The notes: generated by a model from the letters alone, not told the origin. A stretch of DNA of 64,000 nucleotides from Natronomonas salina (GCF_013391105.1 NZ_CP058335.1:1426001-1490000); one strand, 5' to 3'; positions 42,896-52,010 are shown, counted from the first letter of the stretch. Made by a program: numbers and translations.

Positions 42896-43969
42896 CTATC
42901 CCTTCAGTCCGCTCCCCGACAGCGGGACGACCACGTCGTCGTCGGAGTCGAGAACACCCCGTTCGCGGTACTCCCGGAGTGCAGCGGGCGCGACCGCGCT
43001 CGTGGGTTCGACGTAGAAGCCGGCGTCGTGCAACCGATCGAGTTCGGTCGCGACGGCGGATTCGGAGAGGGCGACCACGTCGCCGTCCGTCTCCTCGACC
43101 GCCTCTAGAATCGCGTCCCGTTGCACCGGCTCACGGATCTGGATGCCGTCGGCGACGTCGTTGTCCTCGCCCGTGTCGTCGCCGTGCAGTTCGTGCGCTA
43201 TCGGGGCGTACCCCGACGCCTGGGCGCCGAGCAATCGCGGCAGGTCGTCGATCCAGCCGGCCTCACGGAGCGCGCTGAACCCCCGGTACGCGCCGAGGAA
43301 CATCGTCCCGTGGCCCAGCGGCATCACGACGGCGTCCGGGACCGACCACTCGGACTGGTGGGCGATCTCGTAGGCCATCGTCGCGGTGCCCGCGAAGAAC
43401 GCGGGGTTCCAGGCGTGGCTGGCGTACCAGCCGTCGCCGCGCTCGACCGCCTCGACGCAGGCGTCGGTGACGTCCTCGCGGCTCCCCTCGACGCGGACGA
43501 CGCCGGCGCCGCTGCGGCGGATCGCCTTCAGCTTCGACTCCTTGACGTCCGCCGGGACGTAGATCTCGGCGGGGAGCCCGGCACGGGCGGCGTAGGTCGC
43601 GATGGCCGCGCCGGCGTTGCCGGAGGAGTCCTCGACGACCGTCTCGGCGCCCACCTCGACGGCCCGCGAGAGGGTCGCGGTCGCGCCGCGGTCCTTGAAC
43701 GAGCCCGTCGGGAAGACGTACTCCAGCTTGAACCGGGCGTCCCACTCGGGGGCGTCGACCAGCGGCGTGTACCCCTCCCCGAGGGTCACGTGCCGGTCGA
43801 CGGGCAGGAACTCGTCGAACGCCCACAGTCCGTCCCGTGTATCGACGTCGGCGTCCGCCGGGTCTGCGGCGTCCGGGAGCGGTCGCTCGGCGAACCGCAA
43901 CGGCGAACCGCACTCGCAGCGCCACCGGTCGTCGTACTCCCGACCGCACTCGGAGCAGCGGAGGTTCAT
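42896..43969 (-). CDS. thrC: Threonine synthase-like PLP enzyme with zinc-ribbon N-terminus
   Basis: Converts O-phosphohomoserine to threonine and phosphate. 357 residues: the N-terminal CSECGREYDDRWRCECG zinc knuckle is typical of archaeal threonine synthases; then GEGYTPLVDAPEWDARFKLE, the PLP lysine in PTGSFKDRGATATLSRAVEV, the phosphate-binding region VVEDSSGNAGAAIATYAARA, DAVVMPLGHGTMFLGAYRGF and the C-terminal SGSGLKG. Threonine synthase is favoured by the GSFKDRG motif; paralogues of unknown use exist in haloarchaea. Converges with tiaS, leaving nine bases between their ends. Confidence 0.85.
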   Translation of the reverse strand: MNLRCSECGREYDDRWRCECGSPLRFAERPLPDAADPADADVDTRDGLWAFDEFLPVDRHVTLGEGYTPLVDAPEWDARFKLEYVFPTGSFKDRGATATLSRAVEVGAETVVEDSSGNAGAAIATYAARAGLPAEIYVPADVKESKLKAIRRSGAGVVRVEGSREDVTDACVEAVERGDGWYASHAWNPAFFAGTATMAYEIAHQSEWSVPDAVVMPLGHGTMFLGAYRGFSALREAGWIDDLPRLLGAQASGYAPIAHELHGDDTGEDNDVADGIQIREPVQRDAILEAVEETDGDVVALSESAVATELDRLHDAGFYVEPTSAVAPAALREYRERGVLDSDDDVVVPLSGSGLKG

Positions 43970-44517
43970 ACCGACAGATGTGCCGAGGGAACCCTGTCGG
44001 TTTCGGTGAGTGGCGAGCAGGCGGAACGGGAGCGTCGTGGGCGACAGAGCAGCCCGCGACGGCAAAGTGAACCGGCGGTCGTGTTCCGCGCTACGGCCTC
44101 GTCCGACCGCCGGCTGTGGTCAGATCACGGGCCGTCTGGGCGCGTCTTCAGTTATAAATCGTCGGTCGAGCAGAGCATCCGCGAGCGACCGGATGGCCCG
44201 CGAGGGAAGCGAGCGGAAGCGTTGGAAGCCGAGCGGTGCGCGGTTCGGAGCGACCGAAGGGAGCGAGAACCGCGGCACGCGAACGGCGAACGAAGTGAGC
44301 CGTGAGCGGAGGGAGTCCACCTGAGGGAGAGTACGGTTCTCGCTGGCGAGGCCGGAGGCCGAGCCAGCGTAGCGCCCGACGACTAACGCCGCGCGACCCC
44401 AGGGAGCGCGGCGGCTGAAGGAGGGCGCGCATATTTTCCCCACGTTTTTGCCCGACTGAGCGAGCGCCGCAGGCGCTCGCGAAGGAGGTGCAAAAAGTGG
44501 GCTAGAAGTGGGAGTTG
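43970..44517. repeat. Gene-free region with a cluster of hairpins; 11-base loops of shared sequence
   Basis: No convincing protein frame in 548 bases. Hairpins: CCGC/GCGG around loop GAGGGAAGCGA (44198-44216); CGCGGTTC/GAACCGCG with a 20-base loop (44239-44274); ACGGC/GCCGT around loop GAACGAAGTGA (44283-44303); CGCTGGC/GCCAGCG (44341-44369); and GCGAGCGCC/GGCGCTCGC with loop GCA (44460-44480). A TATA-like GTTATAAAT lies at about 44150-44158. Two more hairpins of the 11-base-loop type are at 51632-51690. Function unknown. Confidence 0.55.
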
Positions 44518-46215
44518 TCAGTCGTCCGCTGGCGCCGCACCGCCGCCGTCACCGACGTTGGCGTCCGGGACGGTGCCGTCGTCGTTCCAGCCGCGGAGGT
44601 CGTAGTAGTTCGAGAGCTCGTCGTCGAGGCCCTCCAGCTCGTAGGGGAGGGCGTCGTCGTCGGCGCGGTCGAAGCCGCGCTTGGAGTTGAAGTGCCGCTC
44701 GAGTTCGATGATCCGGCCGCCGACCTCCTGGAGCGTCTCCCAGTCGGTGTCGAACAGCGCCGCGTAGCGGTCGTGGTCCATACTGGAGAAGGCGAACTTA
44801 CAGAGGACGCCGGAGTCGTGGACGGCGTTCTTGTTCTCCATCTCGATGAGCCGGTCGGACTTGCCTGCGACGCCGTCGGAGTCCAGCGCCTGGTCGGGGG
44901 CGACCAGCGGGTACTCGAGCTGGTACATCTCGGCGTACATGTGGTCGGCGCCGCGGTTCGAGGTGGCGAAGGAGAGGCCCTGGCCGTTGAGCGTTCGGCC
45001 GTCGTGGGCGGCGAACTCCATGCCCTTCATCGTCCAGTTCTCGACGCCGAGCTCGTCGTGGAAGCGGTCGATGCCCTCCGCGAGCGTGTCGCCGACGCCC
45101 TCGCGGTAGGCGATCTGCTCGATGGTCTCGTGGATGAGGTCGACGTTGCCGAACTCGTCTTCGCTTGCGAGGTACGCGGAGACGACGTCGCCGCAGGAGA
45201 TGGTGTCCAGCCCGAGCTGGTCGCAGAGCTCGTTGGACTTCATGATGGCGACGAAGTCGTCGACGAGGGCGTTCGACCCGAAGCTCATCATCGTCTCGTA
45301 CTCCGGCCCCTCGGTCTCGAGGCCGGACTCCTCGTCGCGGGTGGGGAGCTTGCAGGCGAACGCGCAGGACGAGCAGGTGCCCTTCTTGTACTTGTGCTCG
45401 ATGACCGCGCCCGAGCCGATCTTGTCGATGTCGTCGAAGCGGAGCTCCTCGAAGTACTTCGTCGGGAGCGCGCCGACGGAGTTGGCGTAGTCGGAGACGG
45501 AGACGGTGCCGGCGTCCTTCATCGGGCTGCCGGACTCGGAGGCCTCCTTGTGGATCTCCATGACCAGTTCCTGGTCGATGCCCTCGATCTCGGGGCGGGA
45601 GTCGCCCTCGAAGGTGAGGAACTTGACGTTCTTCGCGCCGAGGACGGCCCCGAGGCCGCCGCGGCCGAACGCCCGCGACCCGGAGGTCATGATGGAGGCG
45701 AAGCGGACCTCGTTCTCCCCGGCGGGGCCGGTGACGGCGGTGTGCTCGCTGTCGAGGCCGTGCTCGGACTCGATGTAGTCGTTGGTCTCGCCGACGGTCG
45801 CCTCCTCGAGTTCGGGGACGGCCTCGAACTCGACGCCCTCGTCGGTGACGTGGACGCCGACCAGTTCGTCGCTGGCGCCCGTGATCTCGACGGCGGCGTA
45901 GCCGGTGTCGATGAACGGCCGGGACATGAAGCCGCCGGCGTTCGACGACAGCAGGCCGTCGGTCAGCGGCGAGAGGCCGGTACAGGACATCCGGCCGGTG
46001 TAGCTCATGATGGAGGTCTGCAGCGGGCCGGTCGCGAAGACCAGACTGTTCTCGGGACCGAGCGGGTCGGCGTCGAACGGGATGCGGTCGTGCGCGAGCT
46101 TCGTCCCCACGCCGCGGCCGCCGACGAACGTCTCCAGGACGTCGTCGATGGCCTCCTCGGCCGTCTCCTGTGCGCCGACGTCGATGGACAGCAGCGGGCC
46201 CTCCGTGTGTATCAT
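44518..46215 (-). CDS. aor: Tungsten-type aldehyde ferredoxin oxidoreductase
   Basis: Oxidises aldehydes to acids with ferredoxin, using a tungstopterin cofactor and a [4Fe-4S] cluster. 565 residues: MIHTEGPLLSIDVGAQETAE start, then FVGGRGVGTKLAHDRIPFDA and SIMSYTGRMSCTGLSPLTDG (pterin site), FGRGGLGAVLGAKNVKFLTF, the cluster cysteines in KKGTCSSCAFACKLPTR, GPEYETMMSFGSN, and LDTISCGDVVSAYLASEDEF with the fourth Cys. Archaeal AORs use it in peptide, sugar or formaldehyde metabolism; the real substrate is unknown. Acidic C-terminal tail with Gly repeat. Single-gene unit with its own TATA box. Confidence 0.9.
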   Translation of the reverse strand: MIHTEGPLLSIDVGAQETAEEAIDDVLETFVGGRGVGTKLAHDRIPFDADPLGPENSLVFATGPLQTSIMSYTGRMSCTGLSPLTDGLLSSNAGGFMSRPFIDTGYAAVEITGASDELVGVHVTDEGVEFEAVPELEEATVGETNDYIESEHGLDSEHTAVTGPAGENEVRFASIMTSGSRAFGRGGLGAVLGAKNVKFLTFEGDSRPEIEGIDQELVMEIHKEASESGSPMKDAGTVSVSDYANSVGALPTKYFEELRFDDIDKIGSGAVIEHKYKKGTCSSCAFACKLPTRDEESGLETEGPEYETMMSFGSNALVDDFVAIMKSNELCDQLGLDTISCGDVVSAYLASEDEFGNVDLIHETIEQIAYREGVGDTLAEGIDRFHDELGVENWTMKGMEFAAHDGRTLNGQGLSFATSNRGADHMYAEMYQLEYPLVAPDQALDSDGVAGKSDRLIEMENKNAVHDSGVLCKFAFSSMDHDRYAALFDTDWETLQEVGGRIIELERHFNSKRGFDRADDDALPYELEGLDDELSNYYDLRGWNDDGTVPDANVGDGGGAAPADD

Positions 46216-46244
46216 TGACGGTCGAATAGGCGTGGTCGTCGCCC

Positions 46245-46250
46245 TTAAAT
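46245..46250 (-). promoter_or_regulatory. TATA box of the aldehyde oxidoreductase gene
   Basis: ATTTAA on the minus strand, 30-35 bases before the ATG at 46215. A short distance also separates it from the end of the antiporter gene (46275), so this gap of 59 bases serves as both the antiporter 3' end and the oxidoreductase promoter. Confidence 0.55.
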
Positions 46251-46274
46251 CGTCTGCAACGGATGAGGGGTCGG

Positions 46275-48125
46275 TTAATCCCCGCGGACGAGCGCCATCG
46301 CCTCGCGGACGTCGTCCTGGTCGCCGACGAGCGTGACGTGGTCGCCCGTCTGGAGGACCTCCGTCGCCTCCGGGACGAACGTCTCGTCGTCGCGGGTGAG
46401 CAGGACGATGAGACAGCGACCGGGGAGCTCCGGGCCCACCTCGTTGAGCGGCCGCCCGACGAACGCCTCGTTGCCGAGCGTGACCTCCTGGACGTCGCCC
46501 TCCTCGCCGATGGTGCTGGACCAGCGGGCCATCGCCGGCCGCTCGATGGAGTCGTCGATGGCCTGGGCGGTCGCCAGCGTCGAGGAGATGGTGTCGACGC
46601 CGAGCTCCTCGAAGGCCTCGACGTTCTCGGGCTGGTTGACCCGGCAGATGATCCGCTCGACGTCGAACTTCGTCGACGCCAGCTGGCCGACCAGCAGGTT
46701 CGCGTCGTCGTCGCCGGTCGCCGCGACGACGGTCCGGGCGTTCTCGATGCCGGCCTCCCGGAGGGTGTCGATGGTGGTCCCGTCGCCGATGCGGACGGTG
46801 AACCCCTGCTGGCGGGCCTTCTCGACCGCTGCTTCGTCGCGCTCGATGATGACGACGTTCTCTCCCCTTTCTTCGAGGCGGGCGGCGACCTCGCGGCCGA
46901 CGCGCCCGCTGCCGATGATTATCACGCGCATTGGTATCACGTCCAGGTACTCCGCGACGTAGCGGGCGAGTCCGCCCTGCAGGACGACAGTCGAGAAGAT
47001 GACGAGGAAGACGGTGCCGACGAGCAGCGTCGCGTCCTCGCCGCGGCCCGCCGCCTGGAGCTCCACGGCGAACAGCGTGGCGACCGACGCGGGGATGATG
47101 CCGCGCGGGCCGACGAAGCCGACGAACAGCCGCTCGGCGGTCGTGAAGCCGCTCTCCATCGTCGAGACGTAGACGAGCAGCGGTCGGACGACGAAGGCGA
47201 CGGTGATGACGACGAGCAGTCCGCGGACGCCGAGCGAGATGAGGTCCTCGAACTCCAGCAGCGCCGCGAGCGCGATGAACACGAACGAGAGCACCACCAG
47301 CGTGATGTCGCCCTTGAAGTCCGCGATCTGCTCCTCGTACGGGATGTCGAGGTTGCCGAGGATGATGCCGGCGGTCGCGACGGCGGCGACGCCGGCCTCG
47401 CTGGCGATGGTGTCGGCGGCGCCGTAGGCGACGAGCGCCCCCGCCAGCGTCACGAGGCGGGCGTTCCGCGGCGCGTCGCCCGGCGAGAGGTCGATGTACC
47501 GGAGGACGAACCAGACGCCGCCGGCGACGATGACGCCGATCCCGATACCGGCCCCGACACGCTCGATGAACAGCGAGAAGAACGCGCCGACGGTCGGGTC
47601 GTCCAGCTGGATGACCTTGAACACCACGATGGCGAGGATGGCGGCGGTCACGTCGTTGACGATGCCCTCGGTCTCCAGGGCCGCCTGCACGCGGTCGCGG
47701 ACCGGGACGACCCGCAGGATGGGCGCGATGACGGTCGGCCCGGTCGCGATCAGCAACGACCCGACGAGGAAGGACATCCCCCAGGTCGCGCCCAGTTCGA
47801 AGCGGACGGCCAGCGCCGTCCCGACCAGCGAGATGAGCGCGCCGATGGTGACGAGCCGGACGCTCGCGCTCGTCGCCTGCTCGAGGTCCTCCTGCCGGAG
47901 GTGGAAGGCGCCCTCGAAGACGATGATGGCGACAGAGAGGCCGACGATGGCCGGCAGCGAGGCGAAGGAGTCCTCGGTGATGATGCTCAACCCCTCCGGA
48001 CCCAGGACGACCCCGGCGATCAGCAGGAAGACGATGCTCGGCACCTCGAAGCGGTCGGCGAGCAACTGCGCGGCGACGCCGATAGCGAGGATCGCCGCGG
48101 TCAGTGGGATCAGTTGGCTCGACAC
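46275..48125 (-). CDS. Cation:proton antiporter with C-terminal TrkA (RCK) domains
   Basis: 616-residue membrane exchanger for Na+ or K+ against H+. About 12 helices in residues 1-390 with the CPA motif VGSLLIATGPTVIAPILRVV and ETEGIVNDVTAAILAIVVFK. The TrkA-N (Rossmann) domain begins near residue 394, MRVIIIGSGRVGREVAARLE, with DGTTIDTLREAGIENARTVV, and a TrkA-C domain follows (NEVGPELPGRCLIVLLTRDD, TGDHVTLVGDQDDVREAM). The RCK domains sense nucleotide or cation and gate the antiporter, as in KefC-type systems. The transported ion is not certain. Confidence 0.88.
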   Translation of the reverse strand: MSSQLIPLTAAILAIGVAAQLLADRFEVPSIVFLLIAGVVLGPEGLSIITEDSFASLPAIVGLSVAIIVFEGAFHLRQEDLEQATSASVRLVTIGALISLVGTALAVRFELGATWGMSFLVGSLLIATGPTVIAPILRVVPVRDRVQAALETEGIVNDVTAAILAIVVFKVIQLDDPTVGAFFSLFIERVGAGIGIGVIVAGGVWFVLRYIDLSPGDAPRNARLVTLAGALVAYGAADTIASEAGVAAVATAGIILGNLDIPYEEQIADFKGDITLVVLSFVFIALAALLEFEDLISLGVRGLLVVITVAFVVRPLLVYVSTMESGFTTAERLFVGFVGPRGIIPASVATLFAVELQAAGRGEDATLLVGTVFLVIFSTVVLQGGLARYVAEYLDVIPMRVIIIGSGRVGREVAARLEERGENVVIIERDEAAVEKARQQGFTVRIGDGTTIDTLREAGIENARTVVAATGDDDANLLVGQLASTKFDVERIICRVNQPENVEAFEELGVDTISSTLATAQAIDDSIERPAMARWSSTIGEEGDVQEVTLGNEAFVGRPLNEVGPELPGRCLIVLLTRDDETFVPEATEVLQTGDHVTLVGDQDDVREAMALVRGD

Positions 48126-48212
48126 GCTGGCGACTTCACCGGACGGTGGTTCGAACAGCGGCCGAATAAATCCCCCTCACAGCGGTCGCCGGCGCCGTCG
48201 CGTCGCGGGCGG

Positions 48213-49121
48213 CTACTCGTCGGCCTCGCGTTCGTCGAGGTAGTGCAGGACGCCCCTGACGTTCATCGCCACCTCGCCGTCGGCCTTCTCGTCGCCCCAG
48301 ACCTCGTCGATGTCGTCCGACTCGACGAAGTGCTCGATGACGGCTTCGTCGTCGTCCAGTTCCGCCCGCTTCTCGGCGACGGCCTCGACCCACCGGGTGA
48401 TCACGTCGACGTACTCGCCGATGCGGCCGTCGGCCGGCACGTCGCCGAAGTGCGGGTAGCACAGCGTCTCCGGGTCGAGCCGGGCGATCATCCGGGCGTC
48501 GTCGACGACCTCCTCGAGGGTGAACCCCGGCGGCGGCGACGTCTCCCGGATGGCGTCGAGCGCGGGGACGTAGATGCCGGCGGCGTCGGCGACGAAGACC
48601 GCCTCCGAGGCCCGCTCGTGGAAGAGGACCTGGTGGAAGGCGTGGCCGGGCGCGTGGTAGACGTCGAGTTCGCGGTCGCCGAGGTCGACCGTCGCGCCGT
48701 CGTGGAACGGCTCGATGTCGGTCGCCGGGACCGGCTTCGGCTTCTCGTAGTGCTCGATCTGGTCGCCGACGGCCCGCTTCGTCCCCTCCCAGATGCCGTC
48801 GGGGTCGACGAGGAACTTCGAGCCGCTCTCGTGGACGTGGACCTCGGCGCCGGTCTCGGCCGCGATGAACCCCGCGCCGCCGGCGTGGTCGAGGTGGACG
48901 TGCGTCAGGGCGATCACCTCGAGGTCGTCGGGGGCGATGCCGACCTCGCGGAGGGCCTCGAGGATCAGCTCGTAGTTCGTGCCGATGCCGGCGTCGACGA
49001 TGGCCGGGCGCTCGGCGTCGAGGATGTAGACGGCGCCGTACTCCGGCGTGTCGAACATGCCGGTGTCGACGTAGTAGCAGTCCGGTACCCCCGCGACCGC
49101 GGAGACGTCGCCGATTCCCAT
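48213..49121 (-). CDS. Metallo-beta-lactamase-fold hydrolase
   Basis: 302-residue MBL-fold enzyme with a binuclear zinc site: HVHLDHAGG (residues about 75-83) gives the HxHxDH motif, then HAPGHAFHQVLF and the Asp in VFVADAAGIYVP; the His near LCYPHFGD is the last ligand. Family members include glyoxalase II and others; substrate unknown. The first part (GDVSAVAGVPDCYYVDTGMF) and an acidic C-terminus with DDIDEVWGDEKADGEVAM are haloarchaeal. A GTTTAC box lies 25-30 bases before the start. Confidence 0.85.
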   Translation of the reverse strand: MGIGDVSAVAGVPDCYYVDTGMFDTPEYGAVYILDAERPAIVDAGIGTNYELILEALREVGIAPDDLEVIALTHVHLDHAGGAGFIAAETGAEVHVHESGSKFLVDPDGIWEGTKRAVGDQIEHYEKPKPVPATDIEPFHDGATVDLGDRELDVYHAPGHAFHQVLFHERASEAVFVADAAGIYVPALDAIRETSPPPGFTLEEVVDDARMIARLDPETLCYPHFGDVPADGRIGEYVDVITRWVEAVAEKRAELDDDEAVIEHFVESDDIDEVWGDEKADGEVAMNVRGVLHYLDEREADE

Positions 49122-49145
49122 GGTGGTGGCAGGAGCCGAATCGAG

Positions 49146-49151
49146 GTAAAC
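49146..49151 (-). promoter_or_regulatory. TATA-like element of the MBL-fold gene
   Basis: GTTTAC on the minus strand, 25-30 bases before the ATG at 49121, consistent with a leaderless promoter. It lies in the 69-base gap between this gene and the end of the gene at 49191-50051. Confidence 0.5.
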
Positions 49152-49190
49152 TACGGGGTCGTGGCCCGCGCCGCCGGACGCGCCCGGCGC

Positions 49191-50051
49191 TCAGAAGGTG
49201 TTCTTGAGGGCGGTCCAGAGCTGGTTCTGGCGCTTCTGCAGGACCGTGACCGGGGAGGCGACGCTGTAGCTGCCGTCCTCGCGCTCCTCGGCGATGCCCT
49301 CGGCCTCGAAGTCCTCGAGCGTCGAGCGGACCGTCTCCTCGGTGAACACCGTCCGGCCGGCGACGGTCTCGGGGGTCGCGCCGCCGGGGCCCCGGACGGC
49401 GAGGTACACCGAGACGCGCTGGGGCGACTCCAGGACCTCGGTGAGCAGTTCGCCGACGATGCCGTCGCCGGCGTCGCGCTCGGAGACCGCCGTCCGCACC
49501 ATCTCGTCCTCGGTGAGCGGTTCGGCCGCCTCGAGGCCCTCCTCGAGCGCCTCGACGGCCGTCTTGCGGTTCTTCCCCGCCCGTTCGCGCTCAAGGAGGC
49601 GCTCGAAGGTCTCCGGTTCGCGGATGTCGGCTGCGAGGGCCTCGAGTTCGGCGACGGTCACGTCGGCCGGGTCGACGTCGACGAGGTCGTCCTCGGTGAT
49701 CTCGTCGTCGGTCGTGAAGCCGACCTCGCCGTAGCCCTCGACGCGGAGGTCGACGCCGAGTTCGTGGACGCCCAGTCGGAGCCGCTCGGTGTCGCAGATC
49801 AGCTGTACCCTCTCCGCGAGGTCGAGCCCCAGCGGGTCCTCGGGGGTGATCTCGTCGGCGGTGTAGCGCTCCGACTCCGACAGCTCCACGGTGACGTCCT
49901 CGGGCGGGACCGCCTCGCCGTCGAGCCGGACGGACGTGATCCCCTGGAACTCGGCCTCGACGAGGCGGTTCTTCAGCTCGAACTCGACGCCTCGCTCGGT
50001 GTTCTCGAGGCTCTCCCAGGTGAAGAGCCGCTCGAGGTACTGTTCGATCAT
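49191..50051 (-). CDS. Conserved haloarchaeal protein with C-terminal winged-helix-like region, unknown function
   Basis: 286 residues, acidic. The N-terminal domain (MIEQYLERLFTWESLENTER, then LVEAEFQGITSVRLDGEAVP and LGVHELGVDLRVEGYGEVGF) resembles the beta-sandwich DUF6379 pattern with a GE/DGE-V-P and a 'gvHelgVdl' segment, but I hold that loosely. A helical linker follows (LERERAGKNRKTAVEALEEG), then a short winged-helix-like end: FTEETVRSTLEDFEAEGIAE EREDGSYSVA. It could be a ligand-binding regulator. No catalytic motif. The gene is divergent from serS, with a 187-base gap between the two starts. Confidence 0.6.
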   Translation of the reverse strand: MIEQYLERLFTWESLENTERGVEFELKNRLVEAEFQGITSVRLDGEAVPPEDVTVELSESERYTADEITPEDPLGLDLAERVQLICDTERLRLGVHELGVDLRVEGYGEVGFTTDDEITEDDLVDVDPADVTVAELEALAADIREPETFERLLERERAGKNRKTAVEALEEGLEAAEPLTEDEMVRTAVSERDAGDGIVGELLTEVLESPQRVSVYLAVRGPGGATPETVAGRTVFTEETVRSTLEDFEAEGIAEEREDGSYSVASPVTVLQKRQNQLWTALKNTF

Positions 50052-50238
50052 GGTGGTGTGCTACGGTCCACCGCACTTCGTTCTGTCGCCAACTGGACGA
50101 ACATTACTCGGGGTTTATCCCGGGCTGGTTGCGGCTTCCCTGCAGCGCCATGAGAGCGGCTATCCGGTCGCCCGACGGGCCTGAAGGCCTCACACGCGAC
50201 CGACACGACTTTGCCCGGGAGGGGCGAACCGCCGGCAA

Positions 50239-51612
50239 ATGCTATCGAGGCAGTTCGTCAGGGAGAACCCCGACGAGGTCCGTCGCGCCCTCGACACGAA
50301 GGGCGTCGACGTGGACCTCGACCGGATCCTCGAGATCGACGAGGAGTGGCGCGACCTCAAGGCCGAGGGCGACGGCCTCCGACACGAGCGCAACGAGGTC
50401 TCCAGCGAGATCGGCGAGCTCAAGCGCGAGGGGGAGGAGGAGGCGGCCCAGGAGGCCATCGAGCGCTCCCAGGAACTGAAGGAGGAACTCGAGGCCGTCG
50501 AGAAGCGCGCCGACGAACTGGAGGCGGAACTGGAGGAGAAGCTCCTCGAACTGCCGAACGTCCCCCACCCGGACGCCCCGGTCGGCGACGACGAGTCCGA
50601 CAACGTCGAGGTCGACCGCTGGGGGTTCGACGGCCGCCGCGAACTCCCCGACGAGGTCGTCCCGCACTACGACCTCGGCGAGCAACTGGAGATCCTGGAC
50701 TTCGAGCGCGGCGCGAAGGTCTCCGGCGGCGGCTTCTACTTCGCGAAGGGCGAGGGCGCCCGCCTCGAGCACGCCCTCGTGCAGTACATGCTCGAACTCC
50801 ACCGCGAGGAGCACGACTACGTCGACGTCTTCCCGCCGCTGCCGGTCAACTCGGCGTCGATGCGCGGCACCGGCCAGTTCCCGAAGTTCGTCGACGACGC
50901 CTACCGCATCGGCGGCGCCAACGACGAGGACTACGACGACGACGACCTGTGGCTGCTCCCCACGGCGGAGGTGCCGGTCACCAACATGTACCGCGACGAG
51001 ATCCTGCTGGACGAGGACCTCCCGCTGAAGCACCAGGCCTACTCGCCGAACTTCCGCCGGGAGGCCGGCGAGCACGGCACGGAGACCCGCGGCATCGTCC
51101 GCGTCCACCAGTTCAACAAGGTCGAGATGGTGAACTTCGTCCGGCCGGAGGAGAGCTACGACCGCCTGGAGGGACTGCTCGGCGAGGCCACCGAGGTCCT
51201 CGAACGGCTCGGTCTCCCTTACCGCGTCCTCGAGATGTGCACCGGCGACATGGGCTTCACGCAGGCGAAGAAGTACGACGTCGAGGTGTGGGCGCCGGGC
51301 GACGACATGGACGAGGGCCCCGAGGAGGGCGGCCGCTGGCTCGAGGTCTCGTCGGTGTCGAACTTCGAGGACTTCCAGGCCCGGCGGGCCGGTATCCAGT
51401 ACCGGCCGGAACAGCACGAGTCCGCGGAGTACGTCCACACGCTGAACGGCTCGGGGCTGGCCGTCCCGCGGGTCGTCGTCGCCGTCCTCGAGTACTACCA
51501 GAACGACGACGGTACCGTCGTCGTTCCCGAGCCGCTCCAGCCCTACATGGGCGGGACGGAGGTCATCGAGGGGCAGGATTCGGTCGGGGAGTCGGCGCTC
51601 GGGGAGCAGTAG
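50239..51612 (+). CDS. serS: Seryl-tRNA synthetase
   Basis: Charges tRNA-Ser. 457 residues: the N-terminal antiparallel coiled coil (MLSRQFVRENPDEVRRALDT to about residue 110) binds the long variable arm; then class II motif 1 region, motif 2 FRREAGEHGTETRGIVRVHQ with FNKVEMVNFVRPEESYDRLE, and motif 3 YVHTLNGSGLAVPRVVVAVL. VSSVSNFEDFQARRAGIQYR completes the Ser/AMP site. This is the standard type rather than the methanogen type. The coiled coil carries extra acidic residues. Apparently its own transcription unit; only a weak TATA match was seen. Confidence 0.95.
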   Translation: MLSRQFVRENPDEVRRALDTKGVDVDLDRILEIDEEWRDLKAEGDGLRHERNEVSSEIGELKREGEEEAAQEAIERSQELKEELEAVEKRADELEAELEEKLLELPNVPHPDAPVGDDESDNVEVDRWGFDGRRELPDEVVPHYDLGEQLEILDFERGAKVSGGGFYFAKGEGARLEHALVQYMLELHREEHDYVDVFPPLPVNSASMRGTGQFPKFVDDAYRIGGANDEDYDDDDLWLLPTAEVPVTNMYRDEILLDEDLPLKHQAYSPNFRREAGEHGTETRGIVRVHQFNKVEMVNFVRPEESYDRLEGLLGEATEVLERLGLPYRVLEMCTGDMGFTQAKKYDVEVWAPGDDMDEGPEEGGRWLEVSSVSNFEDFQARRAGIQYRPEQHESAEYVHTLNGSGLAVPRVVVAVLEYYQNDDGTVVVPEPLQPYMGGTEVIEGQDSVGESALGEQ

Positions 51613-51631
51613 CCGAGGGTCGGAGGGAGCG

Positions 51632-51690
51632 CGAGACTCCGAGCGCAGCGAGGAGTCTCGGAACGGCGAACGGCGAGCGAAGCGAGCCGT
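51632..51690. repeat. Two further hairpins with 11-base GARCGMAGYGA-type loops after serS
   Basis: CGAGACTCC/GGAGTCTCG around loop GAGCGCAGCGA (51632-51660) and ACGGC/GCCGT around loop GAGCGAAGCGA (51670-51690). They lie in the serS/zinc-ribbon convergent gap. The loops match those at 44202-44212 and 44288-44298 closely, so this is a dispersed family. Confidence 0.7.
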
Positions 51691-51722
51691 GAGCGAACGG
51701 AACGAACAGAATACCGCGTTCT

Positions 51723-52010
51723 TCAGTCGGCGGGGTGACCGTCCCGGGAGCCGCCGGCCGCGCCTTCCTCGTCCTGTGGGAGCGGCGTCAGGCAGGACTG
51801 GCAGTACGTGAAGCCGGCCTGCCCGTCCTCGCCGCAGACCCGACACCGACCGACGGGCGTGGGTGTCACGGCGGTCGGTTCGGCGTCGGACGACGGTACG
51901 TCGGCCGTCTGTTCGCTCTCGAGGGGCCACGTCGACCGGTGGACGCCGAGGAGCGGCGGGCCGAGCAGTATCGCGGCGACGATCAGCCAGGCGATCAGGA
52001 TCGCCTCCAT
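51723..52010 (-). CDS. Small membrane protein with a C-terminal zinc ribbon
   Basis: 95 residues: one N-terminal helix EAILIAWLIVAAILLGPPLL, an acidic/Thr-Pro linker, then VGRCRVCGEDGQAGFTYCQS CLTPLPQ with two CxxC knuckles. The pattern resembles the haloarchaeal zinc-ribbon family DUF7577. An acidic, Gly-rich tail ends the chain. It probably anchors a zinc ribbon at the membrane; no partner is known. Convergent with serS; the hairpins at 51632-51690 lie between them. Confidence 0.68.
   Translation of the reverse strand: MEAILIAWLIVAAILLGPPLLGVHRSTWPLESEQTADVPSSDAEPTAVTPTPVGRCRVCGEDGQAGFTYCQSCLTPLPQDEEGAAGGSRDGHPAD

Noticed and set aside
44150-44450. RNase P RNA in the threonine synthase/aldehyde oxidoreductase gap
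   Set aside because: GGAGGGAGTCCACC is reminiscent of a conserved region, but the rest of the core is missing; the hairpins fit the 11-base-loop family better.
46263-50153. A 1296-codon open frame on the plus strand across the antiporter, MBL and hypothetical genes
   Set aside because: It is antisense to three well-supported minus-strand genes and follows their codon periodicity. Long antisense frames are common in high-GC haloarchaeal DNA.
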